From positions 1-64,000 of the forward strand of contig JBEWZL010000200.1 of NCBI GenBank assembly GCA_045837725.1: DNA of 64,000 bases. Direction: 5' to 3'. This document shows positions 47,615 to 60,549 of the stretch, in pieces. Both the position numbers and the translations under genes were made by a program. Position 1 is the stretch's first letter. Every line of letters begins with the position of its first letter. Source of the DNA: Vermamoeba vermiformis. Lineage: Eukaryota > Tubulinea > Echinamoebida. A model generated the notes under the pieces. That model was given only the letters and a program-made list of their open reading frames with translations. It ran no database searches and was not told the DNA's origin.

Positions 47615-48964
47615 TCATATTACACGTCTAATCGATTGGTCTTTGAAGATTGATCGTGCAATTGGACCAAAGTCAAGTGTCACTCCTGGATATTTGACAT
47701 GTGACACGATCAACACCCAAATGTCACGTGGTAGTACTGGCATTGATTTGTCTGATGAATTATTGCAATGACTTGATCGTGCAATATTGTACAACAGCAC
47801 TATCATCGATCGAACTCGTTCGTTCTGAAGTTTTCTGTTACGAAGCGTTATCTCTTTGATCTGCCCTTTATCAGTGTTTCGATATAAATCACAGTCTACT
47901 ATTGATTCGTTCTCTCGTAGTATTGACAGGTCATTGAGCGGAGACTTCAAAATGAGATCCAACTTTCGCAAAGACTGTGCCTTTTTTAATCCATTTTTAA
48001 AGTCGATATTATCCACTATATTATCGGTATTGATATATAACCATAAATCTTCTAATTTCGGAGAATTGGCGAGTATTTTTCCGATCAAAGAGTACAGATC
48101 CGGCATGCAGAGGTAATCATAAAGTTCTATGTGTAAAATCCTCACTCTACTGTCCGCCAAAGCATCAAATATGTCATATCTAGAGTTCTTGTCCCAAAAT
48201 AATCCAAATTTCAGCTTCGTTAATACTTTTGATCTTTGGATCAGCCGAACTAGATGTGGCATTGCCGGTGCAGTGACCATTACATGTGCCAATTCCAGTG
48301 ATACTAATTTGTCATTATGCTTAATAAAGTACTCGCAGAATTCTTTGAATCCTTCAGCTGGAACATCGTCGCCAAACAGAGTTAGCTGTGCGAATGAGAA
48401 CTGATTGAAATTCGTTCCACTTGAAAGTATTGCTGTGATTTCGGTGAATAATTTAGTCCAATTTTCAATGCAAGAAATATCCAATTTGAAATGCTTCGTT
48501 GGGCAGTGAAGACCGTTCAGTTTTGTACTGAGCGGTGCACGTGCACTGTCATCTTCGGTGACTTCCAAAGTCACAAGATCTATATTGCAGCGATTATTAT
48601 TGTTATTGTACTCCTTAATTGCGTCAAACAGGAGTTGGATGTGCTCGCGGGTTGTCTTCGCATCTAAAACCAAAGTGATCTCACTGATTTGATAAGAGAT
48701 GTTTGAGTGCTTAATATCATCAATAAAGTATTTAATATCTTCTGCAAGCTGGGTTACAGCGATGATGACTTTTTTTACGCTTGGGTAATTAAAAATTCTG
48801 GTCTCTTTCTTCGATATTATTATCTGAATGCATAATAATTAATATACATAATAATACATCCATAGGTATATTTTTGGGTCGATAACAAAATACCAGTAAC
48901 GAGAAAATTAAAAGATAATTCGAAATCTTTGACCAATCTCAATTTAAATGGTTACCTGTGACAT
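47615..48964 (-). CDS. Tandem family member 1: LRR-like helical protein with C-terminal F-box-like motif
   Basis: Two exons, 48956-48964 (MSQ) and 47615-48823, giving about 405 residues. The middle has regularly spaced leucine-rich segments (LVSLELAHVMVTAPAMPHLVRLIQRSKVLTKLKFG, LEDLWLYINTDNI, LRKLDLILKSPLNDLSIL) like an irregular LRR array. The C-terminal 70 residues (EITLRNRKLQNERVRSMIVLLYNIARSS, then LPRDIWVLIVSHV) look like an F-box placed at the wrong end. First of three tandem copies. Its exon 1 lacks nine bases present in copy 2 (codons INE). Function unknown; an SCF adaptor is an inference. Confidence 0.7.
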
Positions 48965-49230
48965 GATTATATTGACATAAATTAATTTTGAGCAATTTTG
49001 TAGTGCTGAGCCAATGACAAAAAAAACAAAATGAAATCCGGATGTTGTTTTGGATCAAAAAACAGGCAGGTTATGTTGGCTCAAAACCAAAACTGAACTA
49101 GCTAAAAAATATTCGTCTGTTCGAACGCAACAAATAACAAAGAAAATCGTGAGAAGTGGCCGTTTTCTTGATCCCAAATGACACTTTAGAAAGTCTTCAC
49201 TGAACACCTATTAAATCTCGCTCATTTTAT

Positions 49231-50604
49231 TTATATTACACGTCTAATCGATTGGTCTTTGAAGATTGATCGTGCAATTGGACCAAAGTCAAGTGTCACT
49301 CCTGGATATTTGACATGTGACACGATCGATGTCCAAATGTCACGTGGTAGTACTGGCATTGACTCGTTCGGTGAATTATTGCAATGACTTGATCGTGCAA
49401 TATTGTACAACAGCACTATCATCGATCGAACTCGCTCGTTCTGCAGTTTTCTATTACGAAGTGTTATCTCTTTGATCTGCCTTTTATCAGTGTTCCGATA
49501 TAAATCACAGTCTACTATTGATTCGTTCTCTCGTAGCATTGACAGGTCATTGAGCGGAGACTTCAAAATGAGTTCAAACTTTCGCAAAGATTGTGCCATT
49601 TTTAATCCATTTTTAAAGTAGATATTATCCACTATCCTATCAGTATTCATATTTAACAATAAATCTTCCAATATCGGAGAATTGGCAAGTATTTTTCCGA
49701 TCGAAGAGTACAAATCTGGCATGCAGCGGTAGTCGTCGTAAAGTTCCATGTGTAAAATCCTCACACTACTATCCGCCAAAGCATTAAATGTATCATATCT
49801 GGGGTCCTTGTTACAATAAAATCCAAATTTCAGCTTCGTTAATGCTTTTGATCTTTGGATCAGCCGAACTAGATGTGGCATTGCCGGCACGGTGACCAGT
49901 ATATGCGCCAATTCCAGTGATATTAATTTGTCATTATGCTCGACAAAATATTCGCAGAATTCTTTGAATCCTTCCGCTTCAAATGGAATTTCGTCACCAA
50001 AAAGAGATATCGCAGCGAATGAGAACTGATTGAAATTCGTTCCACTTGCAAGTGTTGCTGTGATTTCAGTGAATAAATCAGTCCAATTTTCAACGCTAGG
50101 AACATCCAATTTGAAATACTTCGTTGGGCAGTGAAGACCGTTCAGTTTTGTATTGAGTGGAGTTGAACTGTCATCTTCGGTGACTTCCACAGTCACAAGA
50201 TCGATATTGCAGTGATTATTATTGTTATTGTACTCCTTAATTGCATCAAACAGGAGTTGGATGTGCTCGCGGGTTGTCTTCGCTTCCAAATCAAAATTGA
50301 TCTCGTTGATTTGATAATTCATGTTCGGTTGCTTAATATCATCAATAAAGTATTTAACGTCTTCTGCAAGCTGGGTTAGAGCGATGATGACTCTTTTAAC
50401 ATTCGGGTAATCCAAAATTCTGGTCTCTTTGTTTGATATTGTTATCTGAATGCATAATAATTAATATACATAATAATACATCTATAGGTATTTTTTTGGG
50501 TCGATAATAAAATCATACCATTTAATAAAAAGAGAAAATTAAAAGATAATTCGAAATCTTTGACCAAGCTCAATTAAAATAATTACCTCATTGATCTGCG
50601 ACAT
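49231..50604 (-). CDS. Tandem family member 2: LRR-like helical protein with C-terminal F-box-like motif
   Basis: Two exons, 50587-50604 (MSQINE) and 49231-50445, giving about 410 residues. Very close to member 1 along the whole protein, in the intron and for about 150 bp upstream, so the pair is a recent segmental duplication. It has the same leucine-rich middle (ALTKLKFG, LEDLLLNMNTDRI, LRKFELILKS) and the same C-terminal LPRDIW..IVSHVKYPG motif. Confidence 0.7.
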
Positions 50605-50867
50605 GACTATATTGATATAAACTAATTTTGAGGCAATCTTGTGGTGCTGAGCCAATGACCAAAAAAACAAAAAATGAAATCCGGATCTTGTCCACAAGTG
50701 TCAGTTACGTTAATAAACCTAGATTAGCCCCAAAAAAGATTGCTCTCCAAAATCACTCAATGCCAAATAACACCGATTCTTGTGCGATGTTTCATCTTGA
50801 TCCACCAAAATGACATTTTAGTAAGTCTTCGCCGAAGACTGTAATGTTTAAATCTCGCTCATTTTAT

Positions 50868-52277
50868 TTATATTACACGTCTAATCGATTGGTCTTTGAA
50901 GATTGATCGTGCAATTGGACCAAAGTCAAGTGTCACTCCTGGATATTTGACATGTGACACGATCAACGTCCAAATGTCACGTGGTAGTACTGGCATTGAT
51001 TGGCCTGACTCGTTCGATGAATTATTGCAATGACTTGATCGTGCAATATTGTACAACAGCACTATCATCGATCGAACTCGTTCGTTCTGAAGTTTTCTGT
51101 TACGAAGTGTTATTTCGTTAATTTTGCTGGTCGGATTTGTCTTATGAACATTAATTGCGCATTTGAATTTTATTAACGATTCATTTTCTTCTAAGAAATA
51201 TGCGGCTTGCTCTTCGCTCAAGGATAATTCGGGTAGTGAAAGCGATTTTAACGAGTGTGCTGTTTTTAACGCTTCTTTAAATAGCTTCTTGTGATTAGGA
51301 TCTTCGATTAATTCTCTATCAAATGACGTTACGATCAATTCTTCTAATTTTTGAGAATTTTTAATGAGGCCAATGCACATCTCGAGGCTTGCGACTGTTA
51401 AGTTCTTTATGTTGCTATTCAGTATAGCGTCATACATGCTACTATCTCCCTTGTATAGGAAAGATGGAAATTCATATTTGAGATCTGTTAATGCTCGCGA
51501 ATTTTGTATGAGTTGACTGATCTGTTGATAATTCTTGAGGCCAATATCGAAGTTGAAGAACTCTAATGATAACAATTGCTCTCTATTTTCACTAAAGTAT
51601 TCGTAGAATTGGGTAAATCCCTTGTCGAGAGTTAACGGGCAATCGTACATGAAATTTGCATCACGGAAGGCGATCTGATTGAAATTTGTTCCGCTTCGAA
51701 GGACTGACACTAGGTCTTGAAACATACTGTCAATATTATCATCGATCGAGGCACTAAATTTGAAATATTCTGTTGGTCTTTGAAGATTTTTGAGTTTTTC
51801 AAGAGATCCGATATTTTCTTCTTCATCCTCAGCAATATTAAGGCGTTCTATCATAATAGTCAAATTACGAATCTTGTGGGTACCGGTATTATTGTATTGC
51901 TCAATCGTTGAAAAGAGTAGTTGAAAGTGCTCGTATTTTGTTCGCGAATCCGCACAAAATATCACTTCGTCTATGACTAATGGCGGCTTAAGTACTTTTG
52001 GAAGTTCAGCTATATCATTTGCATTATCTTTTAACTTTATATGGAACTGTTTGACCTCTTTGTTCGGAGATGTAATGGCGCGAATGAATATCTGCGGAAA
52101 TAAATCAGAAAATTATAAATGACGAGGCTAAAATTATTGCATCAAATTGGCACGCTATAAACCAATTTTTCAACGTTATTGTATTTATGCAACGCAAGAT
52201 GCGTTTTCGGCGAGAGCTAAACGGCATTAGTATGCTCATTATTTAGTCACCAACAGAAAATTACTCACGTTATCCAT
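50868..52277 (-). CDS. Tandem family member 3: diverged body, homogenised 3' end
   Basis: Two exons, 52269-52277 (MDN) and 50868-52091, giving about 410 residues. The first 330 residues are clearly related to members 1 and 2 only by layout (QLLFSTIEQYN, EYFKFSASIDDNIDSMFQDLVSVLRSGTNFNQIAF, LLSLEFFNFDI). The last 75 or so codons and the stop-flanking sequence (about 50852-51113) are nearly identical to the other copies. This points to gene conversion or a chimeric duplication. The intron is about 175 bp. Confidence 0.7.
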
Positions 52278-52544
52278 TTTTAGTGCTAGATTGCTGTTGT
52301 TTCGGACGTGGTAAACACTGCAGCATTCAATTAAATTAGATCAATTTTTTTTTCAAACCGTTTTCATCTTTCTCCGGAAGACGCACCAGTTAAGGGTATT
52401 AATTAGGTAACTTAATGCAGAAACAGATGTTATTATTACGGACTGACGAATATAATTCGGTGAATTGGCGCTCAGCACCAACGCGAACCTGGTTCGTTTT
52501 GAAAACGGGAGTTTAGTTAAATAACTTTGAACGGCCTCGTTTAT

Positions 52545-55110
52545 TTATTTATTTTTTAGCAATTCAACGCACTTTTCAGCGTCTTCTCCTCGCCGCATTG
52601 CCTCATCCAAAGCAGTTTCATCGTCAACGTTCTAACAAAATGAAAATCTTAGTTAACGGCACCGTGAACATGATTATATGATACGTACCACTAGTGATGG
52701 ATCGGCACCATTTTCAAGCAAAAATTTAACCACCTAATCGAGATCCAGATTAGTACACCATTCTACGCTTGATCAAGTGGTCCGGTATATATGTATATAC
52801 GGTATTTACATCCCATATATACTATTAAATAGCTTACCTCATCTCTACCGAACTTAGCAGCCAAGTGTAGCGGCGAATCTTTTCCGGGATTGGACTGAGT
52901 ATTGACGAGCAACTTGTCCTTATTTAATATAACCCGGATACTATCAATAGCACCACCCATAGCTGCAACGTGAATAAGCTCGCCACCATCGATGTAAACG
53001 TCGACAAGTTTGTTTGTCAGATCCGGCTTTACACCGTTGTCCAGCAATAGCTGCAAGCCTAAAAACAATAATTATAAGTAATTGAGCGTTATATTAGCGT
53101 AATTATAACTGTGAACTACCTTCAGCAAAGTTTTGAGCGGCCATTTTGTGCGCGATCGTGTTTCCATCGCTGTCTGTGAGCTCTTCAATTAAGTTTGCAT
53201 CAAAATGAAGTTTCTTGTCTTTTGCGAGGTAAGTGAAACAATGCATCGCATGAGACTTGAGCGCAGTTAAAATTAACGTTTCTTGACGGTCATTCTTGAT
53301 AGATGCAAGATCCAGATCCTCCCAACCTAACAACAACATTAGTTCCATATCAGTATTGATTAGGATGAGGTATGATTATGAATTTTAAATTAAAACTGAA
53401 TCGGAATTCCGCTGTTTAAGGAATAGCCCGTCGGAACATTATGTAATCCTAATTTGGTAATTCAGTTTTTTTACGGATCTCGGAGCTTACCGGAAAGAAC
53501 AAATTTCAATGGCCCAATGAGATCTTCTTCTACAAATAAATGGAGGACGCCGCGACCTCCGAATTTCAAATCAAGTACGCCGTGGAAATTGATCGGCACA
53601 ACTAGTGCTTCTTTGTGAGTCGTTATATTCGACAACAACGTATCAAAATTGAAAACATTGCCCACCTATACATAAAATAATATTAGTACTAGTTTAATAG
53701 AGAATAGGATGTTAATCGCCCTACTTTCAACTGAGTTTCAAGCGGAGTTTCGCCGTTGTTATTTTGGACTACGACGGATCCACCAAAGCTCATTAACAAC
53801 TCTAAATACTCCGAAGAGCATGCTGTTAAATGCACGGGTGTATTTCCTGCATTGTTCTTCTTGTTCGGATCTGCTCCATGTTCAAGCAACAATTTAACAT
53901 GATCTGTTTTAATATTGACGCCAGCAGTAAGTTTACGATCACCTACATAAATATTGTTAGTATTATAAAAACAAGGGTATCATGATAGATTGAATTGAAG
54001 TTACCTGCTAAATGTAGGACAGTATTTCCATCCAGATCCGCAACGTTTACGTCGATTAATTTTCGTTCAATAATATCGGTGACAATATCCGTGTTGCTCC
54101 ATATAGCTGCTTCGTGTAGCGGAGTGTATCCCTTGTTATTAGGAGTCGAAATCAACTGCTGGAGCTTCCCGTGATCTACCATAAAAATAAATCACATGAT
54201 TACAATTATTGCCGGAAGTTCGCGTTAGAAATTTAATTTAATATGAAAGCAATATTACGCTTTAATATGATTTTTGTTAAATTTGGAAATGTTTTCGATT
54301 GTGTACGAGATCTTTTTCGGTTTACCTTTTTCGTTTTGCATAAGCAGATCTACTAATAATTTGAAGCACTTGACGTTGCCTTGTCTAGCAGCTTTTAATA
54401 GAGGAGTATCGCCTTGCTTATTTTTTTCAATTAAGCTCGCGCCTTTGCTCGCCAAAACTTCGATAATTGCCGTCGGATCTGCACCTGGTCTTGATAAAAG
54501 CTAAATTGATACATTAATACTAATAATAGTACGAGCATATTAATATGATATTATTTTGCTTACAGCGTGTATTATAGTGTTCCCTTGATCATTTTTTTTG
54601 TTGATATCGGCACCAGCATCGATAAATAATTGGCACATTGGTAAATGATTATTTAAAGCTGCGAAAAATAAGCAACTATTGCCCTTTTCATCGGTCACAT
54701 CGACTTTAGCCTTATTAAAATTAAATAAATTAGAAAAAAATCTGAAAAATTACCGTATCTATATTTCTTGGGATTACTTACGCCTGCCTTCGTAATTAAA
54801 TATTTACATGTATCAAGTGATCTATTTACAGCATTTGTCGCAGCCAAAAGTGAGTTTGTAAGTCCGGATCTTCCGCGTTTTTGAATCGTATTTGGGTTAG
54901 CTCCTAGAGATCGATTAATATGTTAATTTTATTAAAATAATACGCACCCTTGCTAATTAACACGTCCAATATTTCTTCGGACACGCCCAATCCGGATGCT
55001 TGAAACAAAATCTCATCCAATGAGGTTTGCAAGTTTTCAGCTGGAATTTTAGCTATTAGGTCCACTAATGCGGACTTATCGCCCTTCTGTAGTACACCTA
55101 ACGAGTCCAT
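52545..55110 (-). CDS. Long ankyrin-repeat protein
   Basis: About twelve exons from the ATG at 55110 (MDSLGVLQKGDKSALVDLIAKIPAENL) to a stop at 52545 (ECVELLKNK-type end). It is built almost entirely of ankyrin repeats, roughly one per exon: DEKGNSCLFFAALNNHLPMCQLFIDAGADI, QGDTPLLKAARQGNVKCFKLLVD, KGYTPLHEAAIWSNTDI, LDGNTVLHLAG, AGNTPVHLTACSSEYLELLMSFGG, GKDSPLHLAAKFGRDEV and DETALDEAMRRGEDAEKCVELL. No kinase, F-box or membrane segment was seen. Probably a cytosolic scaffold; partners unknown. The gene is divergent from XRCC4, with only about 110 bp between start codons. Confidence 0.8.
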
Positions 55111-55223
55111 CGTAAAAATGACACAAACACCCCTGCGAAAGATTTTTTGGCTTAAATTTTTTGCGCGCCATTTTGCAATATAATTTTTGAATTTCAAACG
55201 TCGATTTGGCGAGAGAATACAGC

Positions 55224-57404
55224 ATGGAAGTTACTATTAGTCGATTTAAATTAGCAGGAACGCTATTTTATTTCAATTGTCGCTGGTTCGACACGTATTT
55301 TGAGGTCGATCTTTCAGATGGCAAATACGTCTGGCAAGGCAACGGTAAGATCTGGCTGTATTTTGAAATAAACTATTTTTTAATATTTTTAATAGCGACG
55401 AGAGAATATATTGAAGAAGAACTCAAGCCTAAAGGCATGGATTTTTCAGAATATATTAATTTAGTCAAAGAAGCGTTTGCCGTTCAAGATCTGACCAAGA
55501 AAAAATTCTCGTATGGTATTCAAAAAGGCGATACGAGTAATCAACTTAAGGTACGATTAAAATCGCCAGATCCAGCGTTCTGAACGAAATGTTTTTTTCC
55601 TAGCTGATCTGGAGTATTCATTTGGGCGAAGACGATGAAGAAGTTAAATTTGCGGTAATATCTTGATCATAATAATAATTCTGTTAAAAGTTGCTCGCTC
55701 TTATACCGTATAACAGATGCAAGGTCTGCTTATTGTTGAACGTATCGCTGAATCTCGACAAGTGATTCAAAAATATTTTGATTGGCTTATTGACAACAAG
55801 GTCAAGTTAGAGGTACGACTAATAGAATAAGAGATAATGGATTTCTGAATCGAGATCTAACTTTTGATCCAAGGAGGAGAACAGAGAATTGAAGAGAGTT
55901 AACAAATCGGTTTCTAATCAACGAGATCTGGCTATTAAACAATTTGATCAATTGATTATCGAGAAACAATGTCTTGAAACTGAACTCTACGGCAAGGTAA
56001 GAGATCTTGCTCTATTTAAATACCGCCGCTAACTTCTATGATAACAGTTCGTAGAATTGCTTAACGAGAAAAAAAAGAAGATCAGAGAACTGAAAGATGA
56101 ACGTAAGTTTGAAAACAGATCCGTTACAAAAAAACTCCTCTAATTCTTGTCGTTCAGTGAAAGCGAGACCTTTTCAACGCCAACACTCGCAATCCATTGA
56201 ATTACAAGGCAGTGACGACGAGAGCGAGAGCGAAGATGGATTGAATAGTACAATGGTACGTACAATCGATTTCAATGCTTCGCGTACTGACGGATCCAGC
56301 TTCAAACAGGAGACTCCCAAAGCGCATTAGAACAACGACAACTGGGCTCACATTCGACAGCAACGTTTAATATGAGTATTAACCACATGGCAACCCCATC
56401 GATGGATCTGCTCGCGACTGAAGAATCGGCTGTATTAGAACCTGTAATTAGACGAAGGTACGACCAAAATTAATTAATTCTAGTCACGTGACATTACCTA
56501 ATTTGGAATAATATTATGAAGGTACCGCCCGAACTTCCCAAAACAGAGCACTAACGTCACGGCGATGAAACAAACGACTGAGTTTGGATCTCCTATTCAA
56601 TCGCCGATTAAAATGTTATCGCCACTTTCTACTACTAAAAAACGAAAACGATCTGAAATGGAATCTCCGACTAATAATGCGACATCCAAGAAGAGTTCTA
56701 AAAATAGTCCGGATGCGAAACCAAGTGGCAAGGCAACGTCGTCTTCAAAGACTTCTACGAGCAAGACAGCAGTTGAAAATACGAGCAAAAATTCCAAGAA
56801 TACTAAGAACAATAATGATTCGCCGCCAGCCATTACAAAGACTAAAAATAGGTGCAAAAACGTCTCACCACCGAATAACCATAAGAAGACATCTCCACCG
56901 ACAAAGAGCACCAAGAATAATACCAATACGCCCAGTAAGACTAATAACAATCATAACAATGACGTTAATAGTCCGACGGCGAAGAAGATCGGTCAAAATT
57001 TCCTTAAGAAAAAAACAGCCGCATCCAACACCATTCAACGACCAGACCCCATTAGAATTGCAATTAACAACGAAAATATCGATACTAGCAATATTTCAAT
57101 CAAATCTCCGTCGTTATCGCACAACACTAACACATCCAATAACTCGCACATGACCAACGTAGATCTGACAAACAATCCAATTACGAGCCAATTAAGCAGC
57201 AGTTACAGCGATTTGCCGTTGAAATCTCCTGAAAAGAAGACAGTTCAAAAACTATTCAAACAGCCTGCACCGACTTCAAAATCATCGGTCAAAGATGAGC
57301 CAGCGAAAAAATCTAAAAATGGACCTGGCAGTAATTATAATCAACCGTTGAATTTAACTCTTGAAGATGACGCTAGCGAATTGATTAATATGATGAGCTA
57401 TTAA
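55224..57404 (+). CDS. XRCC4: XRCC4-like non-homologous end-joining factor
   Basis: Eight or so exons. The head domain (ISRFKLAGTLFYFNCRWFDTYFEVDLSDGKYVWQGN) matches the XRCC4 beta-sandwich start, where the animal protein reads LTDGHSAWTG. The coiled-coil (EENRELKRVNKSVSNQRDLAIKQFDQLIIEKQCLETELYGKFVELLNEKKKKIRELKDEL) aligns closely with the ligase-IV-binding stalk, including the KFVELLNEKKKKIR segment. An acidic patch (SDDESESEDG) and a long disordered Ser/Thr/Asn/Lys tail of about 350 residues follow. It is rich in SP/TP sites and ends DDASELINMMSY, much longer than the vertebrate tail. A nuclear DNA-repair role with DNA ligase IV and XLF is expected from the family. Confidence 0.85.
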
Positions 57405-57562
57405 TAGCGCAAACTAACCACCTGGTTAGCACTTAACGCTGGTCAAGTACCGCAACCTGTAAATTGTTTATTAAACCTGTACCATAACATTAATTCTAAT
57501 ACTTTAACGTGTTGTGAAGATTTTTGGCCTTTAGATAATAATTGATATACAGTCTATCTGTT

Positions 57563-59750
57563 CTAATCACTATCGCTGTCTGACTCATCCTCGTTTTTTT
57601 GCTCGTTGTTGCTTTGATAAGAATCAGAAGAAGCGTCGTCACTATCAGATTCGTAATGTTCTGCATCAGAGTCGTTTGAATTGAGAATCAAGTCTTCTGG
57701 ATCTGGTCCAGATCCACTATCAGAATCAGAGTCAACCTCGTCTCCGACAGGTTTCGAAGCAGGTCGTGTGTAATAGGTCTCTATTGAGGACAACGAAACT
57801 ATTGTGTCGAAAACTCGGAAGTCTTCGACATCTAAAATCAGTTTTCTGATCAGCCATTCGAGTGAGAATTTTTTGCCAACAACGTATTGATTCAACACTC
57901 TATCAATGATATCCACGACTTCCTGGTGTCTAAATTTAAATTTAGGATACTTCGTGTTTCTCGGTTCGTAGGGCCCGCTGTACGCAATCAACAGCCTCTC
58001 TAAATCTTTTTCTTTTAGAACTGCGGTCATAGGCTTCCAACCAATGCCGTTGACGTAAACATTTACCATTTGCGATCCTCGTTCGGAAAATAACTTTAAT
58101 TGAAAATTGTCAGTCAAAGTCGAGTTCCCTTTAGTCATTGCACTTACTATTTGTATAGTGACTTTCAATTGCAATGAATCCGAAAAAATCAATTTGATGA
58201 TATGAGTCGCCACGTATGCAACGTCAAATGGCGGATCCACTGAAAAATAAGCGTCAGCAATAAGTTAACTCCAAAAATTTTGATTACTTGACGATTCGAT
58301 TGCTGGAACGAAAGATGTTTCGGTTTTGACGAATTCAAGGATGGGCAGAGTATTTTCCACGTATTTCTTCATTGTTTTAGCCTCCGCGTCTCGGTAGAAA
58401 TCTCTATCGTCGCACAAATTGGCCATGCGAAGGTTTCCCAAGACCCAAGTGTTTGTAAAACCCCTTAATAACGTGTAAAATTGCTCGGCCTCCTCGTACG
58501 AGTGGAAAGTAGGATTGAGATCTAGCACTTTTTGCTTGATCTGCTGGAAAACCTCGACACAGGGGTATTGAGCTTTCTTATGGGCGAGCTTCGGTAAATA
58601 ACGGTTACTATAAGTATCTAGGACCTCTTATATGCTGTTAAACGTACCACAGGAGCAACTTCTTTTTCTTTGAGCGGGATCTTGTTCGGCATAAAAGGTA
58701 CATTGGGAGATTTCGTGAGCCCTTTTGACACGATTGAAAAATTGATCGTTTGCCAATTGATTGCTATATTAGTAAATCCGTGAATAGCAAGCAAAAAGCG
58801 CGGGAAAAGGAACTGTTTCTCGTCTTCAGCCAAACTCCATTCTACGCATCCGAATTCTGCTGCCAAGCTAAGCGAGTTTAATACCGTAGTAATTGAAACA
58901 TATGCGAGTATGAGTACTTATTGAAGGCAGTTCTATTTAGCCTGAACGATGCTGGCGTGGTATGGTCATGTCTGATCAGCAAGCCCAAGTATTTCGCAGG
59001 GCTTTTGAATTGTGTTCTGATCTGCTTTCTTTTCTTTTGGAGTAAATCACTGATGTCTTCATTCTTTACATCTTCGGCGAATGTCATAGCGCCACCAACA
59101 AACTGATGGCATTGTTCGCGTTGCAATGGGAACGAATCCAGAAAAACTGGTAGGTACAAAAGATTGTCAGCGTGAAGCAAAAGATATTAATTTAACCTTT
59201 TGTACCTATTTTATGAGTATCATTTGCTACTCGGCTAGCGATCAGAGTTTCTGGTGAACCCACGAGGAAAGTAAATCCAGCGAAAATGTCCTTTGCCTTA
59301 GCCCGATCTTCCGGCTTGTTGAATATTTTATCGATCACAAACGGGATAGTTTGACGTAATCGCTTTGCAAATATGAACTAAAAAAGGTAATAATATTATT
59401 TTCGGATTTAAAAAATTTTAAATTCGGTTAGGGCTTACGCCTGTAAGATCCGACGTCGCGAACCCAACAGTAGAAGAGTTCATGTCTTTGGTAGAAAATC
59501 TGACGCCTTTAGTTAAGGCTTGTAATTTTGGCAACAGCTGAATAAATTGAGGACCACAGAAATGCGTTGCAATGCTGCTGAACTTCTTGTTGACTAATCT
59601 ACAAGCCAAAAGACTGTCTGTTGTGCGTTCGATAGCTTCATAATCATCAGGCGATTTAAGGACAGTCACGTAGGTCGGCGATCGGCTGGTCTTTGCCTCG
59701 TCGATGATTTTCGCGAGGATTTCCTGTGGTAAGTCTAATATTGAGCTCAT
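57563..59750 (-). CDS. F-box protein with acidic Ser/Asp-rich C-terminus
   Basis: About six exons. The likely start is the ATG at 59750 (MSSILDLPQEILAKIIDEAKTS...SLLACRLVNKKFSSIATHF), a standard F-box; the reading frame is open slightly upstream without ATG. The middle 450 residues show no known repeats but share style with the gene at 38247-39824. The final 70 residues are an intensely acidic run (EVDSDSDSGSGPDPED, then ESDSDDASSDSYQSNNEQKNEDESDSDSD). Expected SCF substrate receptor; substrate unknown. The 3' end converges with XRCC4 about 160 bp away. Confidence 0.7.
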
Positions 59751-60549
59751 CACTGTTGCCAAGCTTACAAAATACTGAAGAATAAAAATGCAATTATTTT
59801 TAGCTCCTAAATAGAAAAAATCTCTCGAGCGAGATTGCAGAGTAGGATGTTATCCATATAAATAGGATTAGTTGCATCGCTTGCATCGGCAAAAACGAGG
59901 ATATGCAATAATATGCTGTATCATTATTGCTGTCTAGACGACTGGCATGAACCACGTGGTTCAATAAGGTTTTTCCATTCTTGGCATTTGGACTAATTGT
60001 TATTCTAATCATCGATAACAACTACAATCGACTTACCAAGCTCTTCGACGATGCCTTTCGAACCAACATCTCGCGAGAATCGTCGTCCGTTGCCGCTGAC
60101 CTTCTGCATGACTTTCGTTGGCCAAATCCACGAACTCAGGCGTCGCATGCGCATCAGACCTAGCTGGGCTAAAGTAAATATTAGTAATGCTGCGTTTAAA
60201 GGTACGAGTATTACGTACTGACCTTTGTGGTAGCGTGTTGAGAGAGTCGAATCCGCGCCAGTACAAATGGGATTGACTACTGATTACTTTTCGATCTTTT
60301 TATTTTGATAATACATTGTAAGAAGTTAATAAACGACTAATATTAACAAATGGAGATTAAAATAAAAATTAAAATTGAGTTTTCTCGATCCAAATACTTC
60401 GACCTTGAAATTAGCCGAAATATATGAATAGAGAACATAAATAATTTAAAAAACATTCGCCATGGATTGTAGCGAGTCTATTATCACAATATTGTATTTT
60501 TTGGCAATGAAGAGTTGAAGCCAAAATTTTTGTTGGTACATCCACTCGC
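59751..60549. other. Intergenic region with uncertain exon-like frames
   Basis: The minus strand holds a basic frame (MRMRRLSSWIWPTKVMQKVSGNGRRFSRDVGSKG, about 60044-60155) flanked by credible splice sites (TTTAG before, GTAAGT after). I could not find an in-frame continuation or an upstream ATG that makes a complete protein. It could be a small mitochondrial protein, a decayed gene or chance. Nothing else was recognised. Confidence 0.25.

Noticed and set aside
56584-57153. Arg/Ile-rich 189-codon ORF
   Set aside because: Alternative frame of the low-complexity XRCC4 tail.
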